From Rhabdophis nuchalis (Eukaryota > Chordata > Lepidosauria > Squamata > Natricidae): a stretch of DNA of 64,000 bases. The position numbers and the translations under genes were made by a program. This document shows, in pieces, positions 32,259 through 43,599 of the stretch; positions within the stretch are counted from its first letter, which is position 1, and each line of letters starts with the position of its first letter. A model generated the notes under the pieces. It was not told the DNA's origin, ran no database searches, and worked only from the letters and a program-made list of their open reading frames with translations. The stretch covers positions 139,112,962-139,176,961 of the forward strand of contig CM077644.1 in NCBI GenBank assembly GCA_039707465.1, read 5' to 3'.

Positions 32259-32611
32259 CAGGGGTCAGCAAACTTAAACACTCAAAGAGCCATTTGGACC
32301 CCTTTCCCACAGAAAAAAAACCACCAGGAGCCACAAAATCCTTTTTACTCCGAAAAATATGGTACTTCCTGAGCGCCCACAAAACTAGTATACTGTATGT
32401 AGTTGAATGAAACATTCTGGTTTCTTCTGAAACTTTTCTTTTCTTGGATTTAACCATGGTTGGGCTACTGGGGGTTGAAATGCTCAATAAATTACGTGCC
32501 AGCGGGTGTCGCTCATCGACGGTTGTGATGCATATTTTGAGCGACAGGGAGCCACAGCAGAGAGAAGAAAGAGCCACATGCGGCTCCAGAGCCGTAATTT
32601 GCTGACCCCTG
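32259..32611. mobile_element. hAT MITE (CAGGGGTCAGCAAACTT ends)
   Basis: The ends CAGGGGTCAGCAAACTTA and TAATTTGCTGACCCCTG are flanked by exact 8-bp duplications CCCTAGAC at 32251-32258 and 32612-32619. The interior carries AAGAGCCACATGCGGCTCCAG. Confidence 0.94.
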
Positions 32612-32817
32612 CCCTAGACCATTTGATATATTGACCTCGTGCCAAAATAACGGGCAAAATAGATGAAATATAACTTTTGTATTCTAAAGGACCCTCTCCC
32701 ATTGTAATCACATTTATACAAACAAAGAGTTGCTGAAACCTACAATATGCCTTTTTCTACTGAGTATTGCTAAGAAGGTTTGTTGACACCTAATGAACTT
32801 CAGATTTGCTGGGTTGT

Positions 32818-34130
32818 ATCCTTGAATATTCCAATTCCAAAGAAGGGCAGTGCCAAAAAATGTTCAAACTACTGCACCATTGCACTAATTTCACATGCTA
32901 GCAAAGTTATGCTCAAAATCCTACAAGCTAGGCTCCAGCAGTATGTGGACCAAGAACTACCAGAAGTACAGGCAGGATTTCGAAAAGGCAGAGGAACTAG
33001 AGATCAAATTACCAAAATATGCAGGATCATGGAGAAAACTAGGGAGTTCCAGAAAAACATCTACTTCTGCTTCACTAACTATGCTAATCCGTTGTGTGGA
33101 TCACAACAAATTGTGGCAAGTTCTTAAAGAGATGGGAGTACCAGACCATCTTATTTGTCTCTTGAGAAACCTATATGCGGATCAAAAAGCAACAGTGAAA
33201 ACTGGACATGGAACCACTGATTGGTTCAAAATTGAGAAAGGACTTCGGCAAGTCTGTATAGTCGCCCTGCCTATTTAACTTATATGCAGAGCACATTGTG
33301 AGAAAAGCAGGGCTAGATGAATCACAAATTGGAATTAAGATTGCAGGAGAAATATGCAGATGATACCACTCTAATGGCAGAAAGTGAAGAGGAATTTAAG
33401 AGCCTCTTGATGTGGGTGAAGGGGGAGAATGAAAGTTGGCTTGAAACTCAACATTAAGAAAACTAAGATCATGGCATCCAGCCCTCTCAATTCCTGGCAA
33501 ATACATGGGGAAGAAATGGGAGGTAGTGACAGATTTTATTTTCCTGGGCTCCAAGATCGCCGCAAATGGGAATTACAGCCAAGAAATTAAAAGATGTTTG
33601 TTCCTGGGGAAGAAAGCTATGGCAAATCTAGGCAGCATACTAAAAAGCAGAGACATTACCCTGCCAACAAAAGTGCCTATAGTCAAGGCTATGGTTTTCC
33701 CAATTGCAATGTATGGCTTTGAAAGTTGGACCATAAGAAAGGCTGAGTGCCAAAGACTTGAGGCCCTTGAACTATGGTGCTGGAGAATATTCCTGCGAGT
33801 CCCTTGTACTGCAAGGAAATCAAACTGGTCAGTCCTAGATGAGATCAACCCTGACTGCACTTTAAAAGGCCAGATTCTGAAGATGAAACTCAAATACTTT
33901 GGCCACCAAATGAGAAGGAAGGGCTCCCTGGAAAAGAGCCTAATGCTGGGAAAGATTGAAGGCAGAAGAAGAAGAGGATGACAGAGATTGAGGTGGCTGG
34001 ATGGAGACACTGAAGCAGTTGGCGTGAGCTTAGATGGACTCCAAAGGATGGTAGAGGACAGGAAGGCTGGAAGAACGTTGTCCATGGGGTCGCGATGGGT
34101 CGGACACGACTTCACAAGTAACAACAGCAA
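32818..34130 (+). mobile_element. BovB/RTE LINE, 5'-truncated
   Basis: The stretch covers the reverse transcriptase and the BovB 3' end (GGGTCGCGATGGGTCGGACAC then ACTTCACAAGTAACAACA). BovB is the RTE-clade LINE of squamates, also found in ruminants through horizontal transfer (established knowledge). The 5' part including the endonuclease is absent. Confidence 0.9.
32830..33981 (+). pseudogene. BovB reverse transcriptase pseudogene
   Basis: Blocks of the RT in several frames: IPKKGSAKKCSNYCTIALIS and EVQAGFRKGRGTRDQITKIC (32840-33020), DHNKLWQVLKEMGVPDHLIC in another frame (33095-33170), a YADDTTLMAESE box at 33353 in a third, and KSRDITLPTKVPIVKAMVFP to RRRRG (33505-33981). Frameshifts separate them. 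The aspartate expected in motif A reads as asparagine (FTNYAN), and the motif B region is garbled (CIVALPI then stop). It is dead. Confidence 0.9.
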
Positions 34131-36698
34131 TCCTTGAATTACAACCAGAGTCAACAGAGGCTGGCTTTTACTTATTGCCTATATTCTATACTCCTGGGCA
34201 GAATCTTTTTTTCCTATAAGAGTTTCGACATGGATAGCTATTTCCCTCAAAATGAGGGGTGAACAAACAGAGATGGACAAGTTTGCCTCTACTGATTCTG
34301 GGACCAGAATAGTCTTCTTCAGGAGAGGTTATAGGTCTCCTTTATGATGCTCCAGACTTTCATGCAATGATGTGTTCAACACAATCTGAACACACCAAAC
34401 CACCTGCCCTCATGCTCATTCAATTGCCTATGGTTGTAAAGGACCAGGATTGAGACAATATATTTATCAGAACCTTGTCTAATTTTTATTTTGAAACAAC
34501 TGAACTGATTTGACAAATGGAACAGTTGTTGGATCGGATTCAGCAAATCTGTTACTCTCAGGCTAAGGATTGGGGCAAATGTTAACAAATGCCAAACCAA
34601 GGAAATAATTATGATGGATGACTACTTGAAGATGCAAGGCATGTCTTCACCATCATCTGTTCTGTTTCATATCCTGCAATTCTTCTGAATACAAGGATGT
34701 AATGCAGACTCTGTATGATCAGAAAGTCACTCAGGGATTACTATTACAATAGCCTATACTAGTACAAGACAAATGCTATAATTACCTTTATTGCTCTTTC
34801 TTTATACCCTTTCCCTTGTTTTTCATAGGCTGCTATCCCAGAGGTAGATGATAAGCATGAATTTGGGAACCTTTATACAAAATTTAAAACATTCTGACAT
34901 ACAAAGGAGGATCCCATCCCATTATTTTCATGTCTCAAAAGTAATTACTGCACTTTTGTTCTGAAAATATACTGTATTTTGTACATTTTTCAAATTACCA
35001 GCATCAACATTAGAACTATTAGTTCATAGCAAAAATGCCATTTTAATCTATTTTGGTTTATTGTAGAACTGACCCTGAAGTTCAACATTTAATTATTATT
35101 TTGCAGCATTCTCGCTTTTATTTTTGATTTTTTTTCCATTCTAATTATGTGATGTGGTTGCAAACATATAAATAAACCTGTTCATTTAAAACACCATTGT
35201 TTTGTTCTTTTCATTAAAAATAATGAATAATCTCCCCAAAGTCAATTTCTATTGCAATTCACACTTGATAAACAAAAGAGCTGAGCACTAGGTTAATTAC
35301 TCTCCTCCCAGAGTAGAATGCCTACAAGATTTGGTAAGGAATTCCTTTCATCTTCTTGACAGCATATAATAAAACTATCTGATTATCTATTGAAAATCTG
35401 TTACAATTTTTAGGAAAAAAACCCCAATTTCTACATTTACTGCTGACTAGAAATCCCTTCTGTACTTTTTGTGTGAAACAGGAAAAAATGAACTTATGAT
35501 TTGATGGATAGACAGAATAGTTATAAAGAGATTTATTTTTTAACCATAGAGTAAGGGGTAAATTTATTATTGTACTTATAACTGCTGTAAAAAAAAACCT
35601 GGAGCTTTTTTCCCCTTTCTATTTCCCCCCCCCCTTTTTTTCCTTTCTTGCATTTTTAGCCTTCTCTTTGATTTCTTTCTCATTTCATTTTTCTCATTTG
35701 TATTAGGTTTTATCTTCTTTAGAAGGGACATATCATAAAGAAAACAATATCAAAATAATCTGCAGGATATTTCTGAAACAGAAGCTTCATGTAATTCTAT
35801 CCACTGGTGATACAAATTGTATAAAACAAATCTGGGGCTGAAATCACAGACAAAAGTATCCAAATCTGTATTGTTAAAAAAAACACCAACCTGTTCCATC
35901 TGACTAAAGATCAAGGTACCTTTTGAAAGGTATAGAATATTGTTCCTATGAAAAAGATACATCAGTAGAGGGAAGTAAATTTCCATAAATATTCTAAAGG
36001 GCAATCTGTGATTCAATCTTTTCTTTTTTTTGTTCCACATAGAAATCCAAATATCATTTGACTTGGACCCTCTTGAAAATCCCAACCTTAATAAGCTGCA
36101 CGGCTTCCTGTCTGATGCACCCACACCTACCCCTATAATTTGTTTCTGTCCACAGACCCAGGAAGAGGTTCTCAGCTCCATTCCTTGCAAATAACAAGGA
36201 AAAGGAGGGTCTTCCTGCTGGCAACTTGTGCTGAGCATTTCAAGCAGTTCTCCTTGAATTATTTTTAAATTGCTTCTTCCAACTGCAGAGTTATATTTCT
36301 TTGCTCGTTCCACAGTAGACAGTTACCATGGGATTGATTCCAAGACAGGACGCAACGTTTGCAATCCTATTGTCTGTAAGTGGCAGAGAGGTTTTACAGA
36401 AGGCCTCACTATGCCTGTTTTACCAACGAAAACTGCTCTCTTTACAACTGCATTGTCCTGACAACGTAGATCCGTAAGGGAAAACGATACTTGAAATGAA
36501 TTAGATGAAAACCGAGGTATCTGAGTTAAAAAAAAATAAAAATCAATTCAGCAAAACCAGAAACATTACCATTTTATTTAACTCAGGGGAGAAATTACTT
36601 GTGTTTAATCTACCACAGGTTGTGAGTTTTTTTTTAAACCGAGATGCATCTGTCTATGGCTAGGTGACGCTAAGCTGAATTTGATTGATCCTCTACAT
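34131..36698. other. AT-rich intergenic stretch; one unexplained 187-codon frame
   Basis: No recognised gene or repeat. The minus-strand frame 35750-36313 (187 codons) is the longest open frame outside repeats in this part. It has no domain I know, a hydrophobic patch (FMEIYFPLLMYLF) and no splice or promoter support, so I treat it as chance. Confidence 0.4.
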
Positions 36699-37097
36699 CA
36701 GGGGTGTCAAACTCTTGTTTCTTTGAGGGCCGCATCAGGGTTGTGTTTGACCTTGGGAGCTGGGTGGGCGTGGCCAGAGTGGGCATGGCCAGCTCGATAT
36801 CATTGTGTCAGGGGTGCCTGCAGTGGCCCGAGTGGTCTGCCAGCAAAAACAGAGATTGGGAGGTTACAACCCTCTGCCAATGAAAACGGAGCACGGGAGG
36901 GCCGTGTGCGGCCCTCCCGCGCTCCTTTTTCATTGGCAGATGGTTGCAGGAGGCCATCGCAGCCTCCCAAGCTCTGTTTTTGCTGTTAGAGGCATTGCAG
37001 GCCAATCCGCTGTTTTTAGGGAAGCCCTGCAGGCCAGATGTAAGCCCCTTGCGGGCTGGATCTGGCCTGTGGGCCTTGAGTTTGACATCCTGGCTTG
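36699..37097. mobile_element. hAT MITE (CAGGGGTGTCAAACTC ends)
   Basis: The left end CAGGGGTGTCAAACTC pairs with GAGTTTGACATCC near 37085. Exact 8-bp duplications CTCTACAT lie at 36691-36698 and 37098-37105. The interior repeats CCAATGAAAACGGAGC in both orientations. A related copy is at 63582. Confidence 0.88.
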
Positions 37098-37254
37098 CTC
37101 TACATAATCAGACTTAGTATTTAGATGGAGCACTATCAGGAAATCTGGCCTGTAAACTATGGTAAAGAATGAAGTTTAAAAAAAAAAATCCTGGAAGAAG
37201 ACAGAGACCAATCACTTCTATATTGCTGCCAAGAAAACTCCAGCGAAGCGCAGG

Positions 37255-37980
37255 TTGAGGGGGTTCTTAGGGAGGTTTTTAATTCGGATTTTAGGGGGTT
37301 CCAGGGAGGAGGGGGAAAATAGTCCAGGGAGGGGACAGCAATTGAGGCCGGCGGGCGGAAATAGGGAAACGGAGGAAGGGGGGGGGGTCATTTCCACGGT
37401 GGCTTTTTCCATCGATTCGGTCTTGGGGAGGGGCAGGGGTGGAGGGAGACGAAATGGTCATCATCGGTTGGAAGACCGTGGCCGCTGGATTCAGGCGGTC
37501 ACGTGCTCCAACTCTCCGCTCTCCCATCGCAGACTAGGTGGGCAGGAATCACAGACCCGGGGCCCGAGGCTGATGTTATGCAACGCCAGGTCCGTGGTTC
37601 AAAAAGCCCCCCTCATCCGTGACCTTGTGTCAGAGGGGGACCCGGACCTGGTGGGTATAACGGAAACCTGGCTGGGCCACGAGGGGGGTATACCCCTCGT
37701 GGACATGTGCCCACCAGGTTACCGCGCCTTCCATCAGCCAAGGGCCCTAGGGAGGGGTGGGGGGGTGGCGATTATCGTAAAGGAAGGTCTTGAACCGAAG
37801 GAGACCACAGTCCCTCAGACAACCGGGTGTGAATCTCTCTGCGTGAGATGGGGCCTAGGGAGGCAGTTGGGCATGTTAGTTGTATACCTGGCTCCTCGCT
37901 ATGCAACAACAGCCCTGCCCGAGCTCCTAGAGGTGATAGCCGAGGCGGCAGTTGAGACCCCCAGACTGGTAACTCTTCCT
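37255..37980 (+). pseudogene. L2 endonuclease domain, N-terminal part, cut by insertion
   Basis: The frame contains LMLCNARSVVQKAPLIRDLV (first endonuclease motif with the Asn), DPDLVGITETWLGHEGG (the E-T-W-L motif with the catalytic Glu), RGGGVAIIVKEGLEP and LVVYLAPRY, an apurinic-type endonuclease. It breaks after TPRLVTL. The missing end resumes at 40241 beyond the inserted element, and the frame itself runs on into the insertion to a stop at 38028. The upstream start is uncertain. Confidence 0.88.
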
Positions 37981-38009
37981 GAAAACTTGGAAAGCTTAAA
38001 AGCAAGGCA

Positions 38010-39095
38010 ATGGAACAAACTCGTGTAGTAACTCCCCAGGACTTTAAAGATTTGATGAACTTTATAGTTAATGAAAGCAGAGACCTCAAAAGAATGATCC
38101 AGGAGAAATATGAACAATTGGAAAAAAAAATGCTTGCAATGGCCAAGAGTCTGTCTGAAGTTATCATTAAAATTGATGGGGAAATCGAAAAGCTGTCTTC
38201 AGAGGTGGAAGTCAAAGCAAAGGAAACGGATTTGAAATTGGTGGAAATGGAGGGGAATATGCACAAATTGGACAAAGAGGTTATTATGTTACAATTTTTG
38301 TTAATGGAAAACGCCATTAGACTGAGGGGGTTATCAGAAAATCCTAGAGAAGACTTAAGAAAAGTTTCTGCCGATGCTTTGGCTATATTAGTAAAAATGG
38401 ATCCTGGTGAAATTTATGCTAAGATTGATAAAATTTACAGAGCAAACTCACGTATAGCATTACAAAGGCAACTACCGAGAGATGTTGTGATATATTTTAC
38501 TGAGAGAAACCTCAGAAATGATATTCTGCAGAAGTCTTTTCACTCCTCTCTCCACATAGCTGGAAAACGGATTGGTGTCTTTAAGGAACTTCCATCAACT
38601 ATCCTGAAGCTCAGAAGGGATTTTGGTTTTTTGGTGGAGGAGCTGAAGAAAAGAGGGATACAGTACAGGTGGGATGCTCCAATGGGTGTTATATTCAGAT
38701 ATGAAGGGGCGCGGTATTGTTTGAATACTATAGACAAGGCAAGAGATTTTTATTATGAAATACTGAAGAAAAGTGCAACGCCCCCACGTATATCTATACC
38801 AACACTAGTAGATCTGGATGGTTCAGAGCAAGATATTGAGATGGAGCAGAAACAATTTGGAAAAGAGATGGAAGAACATTCTCAGTTGGATTCCCCTGGG
38901 CTTTTTTTAAGCCCTACTCTGGAGGAAATGTCGAAGACTGCTATAGGGGGATCTGTTGGAATGCCAATACGTAAATCAGATGAGCAATGTGAAGCCAGGT
39001 CTAGCACCAGACAAATTCAGAAACCGCAGAAGCAGAGGAGGTCTCAATCTCGGCGAGTTAAGAAAGACAAAAGGATTAAAGGACGAAGCAATTAA
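38010..39095 (+). CDS. L1-type ORF1 protein (RNA-binding chaperone), intact
   Basis: The 361-codon frame has no stops. Residues about 10-100 look like a coiled coil (DLKRMIQEKYEQLEKKMLAM, GEIEKLSSEVEVKAKETDLK). About 105-190 match the L1 RRM region (NAIRLRGLSENPREDLRK, DVVIYFTERNLRNDILQK). About 195-255 match the L1 ORF1 C-terminal domain (KLRRDFGFLVEELKKRGIQY, GARYCLNTIDKARDFYYEIL). The tail is strongly basic (KPQKQRRSQSRRVKKDKR). The known role is trimeric, single-strand RNA-binding chaperone of the L1 particle. Intactness suggests a fairly recent insertion. Confidence 0.88.
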   Translation: MEQTRVVTPQDFKDLMNFIVNESRDLKRMIQEKYEQLEKKMLAMAKSLSEVIIKIDGEIEKLSSEVEVKAKETDLKLVEMEGNMHKLDKEVIMLQFLLMENAIRLRGLSENPREDLRKVSADALAILVKMDPGEIYAKIDKIYRANSRIALQRQLPRDVVIYFTERNLRNDILQKSFHSSLHIAGKRIGVFKELPSTILKLRRDFGFLVEELKKRGIQYRWDAPMGVIFRYEGARYCLNTIDKARDFYYEILKKSATPPRISIPTLVDLDGSEQDIEMEQKQFGKEMEEHSQLDSPGLFLSPTLEEMSKTAIGGSVGMPIRKSDEQCEARSSTRQIQKPQKQRRSQSRRVKKDKRIKGRSN

Positions 39096-39917
39096 TCAAT
39101 CTAGATAAAAATATACAGATCTCTGCAATGCTGGTTCTCTTGGATGTGGAAACTTTTTCAGGGTTGAAAACTGGAACCGGAGCATTTGCAGTGGATCTGG
39201 TTGTTACCCTATCACGATCTTGGAACTTTATAATCCTGATGAAAAGTCACTCGGGGGTTACCTATGTAAAGGGTTTTTTTTTTGTTATTTATGGGGGCAG
39301 CTGCTTAAACTGGTATTACAAACAGCTATGGATGGAATGGAAGGAGACCTGAAGAGTTGGACTTATAAACATTGACGCGGAAAGGACTAATATTATGTTA
39401 GTGTTCTGGGAAAAAACTTGGGTCGAACTTTGAAATTTTCTTGCAATTTACTGTATCCTTCATGTGATAGGATCTGAAATTTTCCTATACTATTTCTGTT
39501 TCCTTTGTGAAGAGAGAAGTAACTTTGCTTTTTTCAAATATTAGAGTAATCTTTACATTTTTTTGTGTTGTTAAGTGGGCAATTAAGCAAATGGAGAGGG
39601 GAAAAATAGTAAACCTTTTGAATCAGGAAGGATGTAAACTTAAGCTAGGATATATGGTTTAAGTTTTATAAGTGTTAGGTTATATGACATGGTATTTAGA
39701 TCTTAAGAATTATTTTCTATGTATTTTAATGTTCAACTAAAAGGGGGTGTTTATGTTGAGTTTGTTATAAGGTTTCTAATGGATTGATTATATACAGAAT
39801 AAATATCAGATTAGGAAGTATTATGTAGCTTTTAGGTAAGAATGCTTTGATTGATAGGTGAATAGAGTAAATAATATTTGGGATGCTTGGAATTATTAGA
39901 GTGGTGTATAGCGGAAG
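39096..39917. other. Non-coding 3' region of the HAL1-like element
   Basis: No reverse transcriptase or endonuclease motif appears in any frame. The sequence is AT-rich, turning G-rich at 39915-39970, where the tandem duplication starts. Confidence 0.6.
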
Positions 39918-41758
39918 TCAGGGGGGTGGGTTTGAATGGGAGGTGGGGGAGGGTTAGGGTGGAGGGCGGGGTAATATATATGTATGATTAATCTAGAGAG
40001 GGGAATAATGGGATATGCTTTTTTTTTTTTTAAAGAGAAATTTATATTATGTTTTATATATCTTTAATTAACTTAGAAGATGGTGTTAATGGGATATTAA
40101 TATACTAAGAGAAACTTATATTGTGTCTGCTGGGAGGCGAGGGGGTATAATATCTGAATGAGAAACTTATTTTAAGACGGGGTGAGGGGGGGTATAGTAT
40201 AATATATAATAAAAAAAAATATATAAGAAAAAAAAAAACCTTGCCGTCGGCAGGCGAAGCCTCTGGAGCAGCTCGGGAGTTCATGGCCTCCATGACGGCC
40301 ATGGACCTGACCCAGGTAGTTTTAGGCCCCACTCACGAGGGGGGAAACACACTGGATTTCATCTTTGTCTCGGGACAGTGGAGTTGTGATCTAGGAATAG
40401 GGGACCTAGCCATCACTCCCTTATCATGGACAGATCACGCTCTCCTTCGGCTGGACTTTCCAATCGCTACACCTCACCGCGGGGAGGCGGAACCGGATAT
40501 TCCTATATGGTTCCGCCCCAGGCTTCTAATGGACCCAGAAAGGTTCCAGAGGGAGCTTGGGCCAATTCCTGTGACCCTGCCCCGCGACTCGACTGAGGAC
40601 CTAGTGGCCGCATGGTTAAGTGCGGCCGCGGGGGCCTTGGACCGAGTCGCGCCCTTGCGGCCTCTCTTGCGGCGACGAATCACCCAGGCTCCTTGGTTTA
40701 CCGAGGAGCTTCGGGGGATGAAACGCCACAAGAGACGCCTAGAGAGCAGATGGAGGTCCTCTCGCTCCGAAGCCGACCGAACACTAGTGAGAACCCATAT
40801 TAGGGCTTACTTAGTGGCGATAAGGGTGGCCAAACGTGAGTATTGTGCCACCCTTATTGCATCCGCAGATAACCGCCCTGCCGCCCTGTTTGGGGTGACC
40901 CGCTCCCTCCTTCATCAGAGGCCGCGGGAAGCCCCTCTGCAAGGGCGAGCAGAGGAATTTGGGATTTATCTGCAGGAGAAAATCACTCGGATTCGGAATG
41001 AGCTACCCTCCATCGACAGTGGTCCTGTGAGACTGTCCGAGACTAGTCTTGAGGTTCCTTCTTGGGAGGAGTTTGACTTTGTTACCACCGAGGATATGGA
41101 CAGGTTGTCAAGGAAACTTAGGGCGACCACATGTTTATTGGACCCGTGTCCCTCCTGGCTTGTACTGGCATCCTGGGAGACGGCACGAGGCTGGCTCCAG
41201 GGCATTGTCAACGCATCTTTGAGTGAGGGGTCCTTGCCTGCCGTCTTGAAAGAGGCGGTAGTGAGGCCCCTCCTCAAGAAGCCGTCCCTGGACCCAGCTT
41301 TATTAGAGAACTATCGTCCGGTCTCCAACCTTCACTTTTTGGTGAAGGTTGTCGAGAGTGTGGTAGCCCAACAGTTTCCGCGACACCTGGAGGAAGTTGA
41401 TTATCTAGACCCGCGCCAGTCCGGCTTCCGACCCGGTCACAGCACCAAGACGGCATTGGTCGCGTTGGTTGATGATCTCTGGAGGACGCGGGATAGAGGT
41501 TATTCCTCTATCCTAGTCCTATTAGACCTCTCGGCAGCTTTTGATACCATCGACCATGGTATCCTATTGCACCGACTGGGGGGGTTGGGGCTGGGAGGCA
41601 CCGTTTTGCGGTGGTTCTCATCCTACCTCTCTGGTCGGTCGCAATATGTGTTGACGGGAGGGCAGAGGTCGTCCTCGAGGCCTCTCTTATGTGGGGTTCC
41701 TCAGGGGTCAGTCCTCTCGCCCCTCCTTTTCAACACATATATGAAGCCGCTGGGTGAG
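39918..41758. repeat. 1,841-bp tandem duplication, copy 1
   Basis: Copy 1 spans the 3' third of the HAL1-like element and the L2 sequence up to motif B of the RT. It is repeated immediately at 41759-43599 with a constant offset of 1,841. I see one substitution (A at 40211, T at 42052). The junction shares just AG with both parental ends, so it looks like a microhomology-mediated event, or a false duplication in assembly. Confidence 0.95.
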
Positions 41759-41776
41759 TCAGGGGGGTGGGTTTGA
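40241..41776 (+). pseudogene. L2 ORF2 copy 1: endonuclease end and RT cut before the catalytic YADD
   Basis: The frame starts at the end of the insertion's A tail with the endonuclease's last motifs (GNTLDFIFVS; WTDHALLRLDF). It passes RT blocks ENYRPVSNLHFLVKVVESV, SGFRPGHSTKTALVALVDDL, motif A (LLDLSAAFDTIDH) and motif B (GVPQGSVLSPLLFNTYMKPL). It then runs into the duplication junction and stops 6 codons later (GESGGWV). Motif C is missing, so it cannot reverse transcribe. Confidence 0.9.
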
Positions 41777-43599
41777 ATGGGAGGTGGGGGAGGGTTAGGG
41801 TGGAGGGCGGGGTAATATATATGTATGATTAATCTAGAGAGGGGAATAATGGGATATGCTTTTTTTTTTTTTAAAGAGAAATTTATATTATGTTTTATAT
41901 ATCTTTAATTAACTTAGAAGATGGTGTTAATGGGATATTAATATACTAAGAGAAACTTATATTGTGTCTGCTGGGAGGCGAGGGGGTATAATATCTGAAT
42001 GAGAAACTTATTTTAAGACGGGGTGAGGGGGGGTATAGTATAATATATAATTAAAAAAAATATATAAGAAAAAAAAAAACCTTGCCGTCGGCAGGCGAAG
42101 CCTCTGGAGCAGCTCGGGAGTTCATGGCCTCCATGACGGCCATGGACCTGACCCAGGTAGTTTTAGGCCCCACTCACGAGGGGGGAAACACACTGGATTT
42201 CATCTTTGTCTCGGGACAGTGGAGTTGTGATCTAGGAATAGGGGACCTAGCCATCACTCCCTTATCATGGACAGATCACGCTCTCCTTCGGCTGGACTTT
42301 CCAATCGCTACACCTCACCGCGGGGAGGCGGAACCGGATATTCCTATATGGTTCCGCCCCAGGCTTCTAATGGACCCAGAAAGGTTCCAGAGGGAGCTTG
42401 GGCCAATTCCTGTGACCCTGCCCCGCGACTCGACTGAGGACCTAGTGGCCGCATGGTTAAGTGCGGCCGCGGGGGCCTTGGACCGAGTCGCGCCCTTGCG
42501 GCCTCTCTTGCGGCGACGAATCACCCAGGCTCCTTGGTTTACCGAGGAGCTTCGGGGGATGAAACGCCACAAGAGACGCCTAGAGAGCAGATGGAGGTCC
42601 TCTCGCTCCGAAGCCGACCGAACACTAGTGAGAACCCATATTAGGGCTTACTTAGTGGCGATAAGGGTGGCCAAACGTGAGTATTGTGCCACCCTTATTG
42701 CATCCGCAGATAACCGCCCTGCCGCCCTGTTTGGGGTGACCCGCTCCCTCCTTCATCAGAGGCCGCGGGAAGCCCCTCTGCAAGGGCGAGCAGAGGAATT
42801 TGGGATTTATCTGCAGGAGAAAATCACTCGGATTCGGAATGAGCTACCCTCCATCGACAGTGGTCCTGTGAGACTGTCCGAGACTAGTCTTGAGGTTCCT
42901 TCTTGGGAGGAGTTTGACTTTGTTACCACCGAGGATATGGACAGGTTGTCAAGGAAACTTAGGGCGACCACATGTTTATTGGACCCGTGTCCCTCCTGGC
43001 TTGTACTGGCATCCTGGGAGACGGCACGAGGCTGGCTCCAGGGCATTGTCAACGCATCTTTGAGTGAGGGGTCCTTGCCTGCCGTCTTGAAAGAGGCGGT
43101 AGTGAGGCCCCTCCTCAAGAAGCCGTCCCTGGACCCAGCTTTATTAGAGAACTATCGTCCGGTCTCCAACCTTCACTTTTTGGTGAAGGTTGTCGAGAGT
43201 GTGGTAGCCCAACAGTTTCCGCGACACCTGGAGGAAGTTGATTATCTAGACCCGCGCCAGTCCGGCTTCCGACCCGGTCACAGCACCAAGACGGCATTGG
43301 TCGCGTTGGTTGATGATCTCTGGAGGACGCGGGATAGAGGTTATTCCTCTATCCTAGTCCTATTAGACCTCTCGGCAGCTTTTGATACCATCGACCATGG
43401 TATCCTATTGCACCGACTGGGGGGGTTGGGGCTGGGAGGCACCGTTTTGCGGTGGTTCTCATCCTACCTCTCTGGTCGGTCGCAATATGTGTTGACGGGA
43501 GGGCAGAGGTCGTCCTCGAGGCCTCTCTTATGTGGGGTTCCTCAGGGGTCAGTCCTCTCGCCCCTCCTTTTCAACACATATATGAAGCCGCTGGGTGAG
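41759..43599. repeat. 1,841-bp tandem duplication, copy 2
   Basis: This copy continues into the genuine rest of the L2 (GATCATCCGTGGTTTTGGGG from 43598). That identifies copy 2 as the one in the original L2 right-hand context and copy 1 as the one in the original left-hand context. Confidence 0.95.

Larger units (their letters stand above)
37978..40239 (+). mobile_element. ORF1-only L1-type retroelement (HAL1-like)
   Basis: A single ORF1 (38010-39095) follows a leader of only about 30 bp, then about 1.1 kb without any ORF2 motif and an A-rich tail (40208-40239, ending in an 11-A run). It interrupts the L2 endonuclease. Carrying ORF1 without ORF2 is the layout of mammalian HAL1 elements; an internally deleted L1 is the alternative. 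I could not read a convincing target duplication. Confidence 0.75.

Noticed and set aside
33573..34154. 193-codon minus-strand frame
   Set aside because: Antisense of the BovB RT segment.
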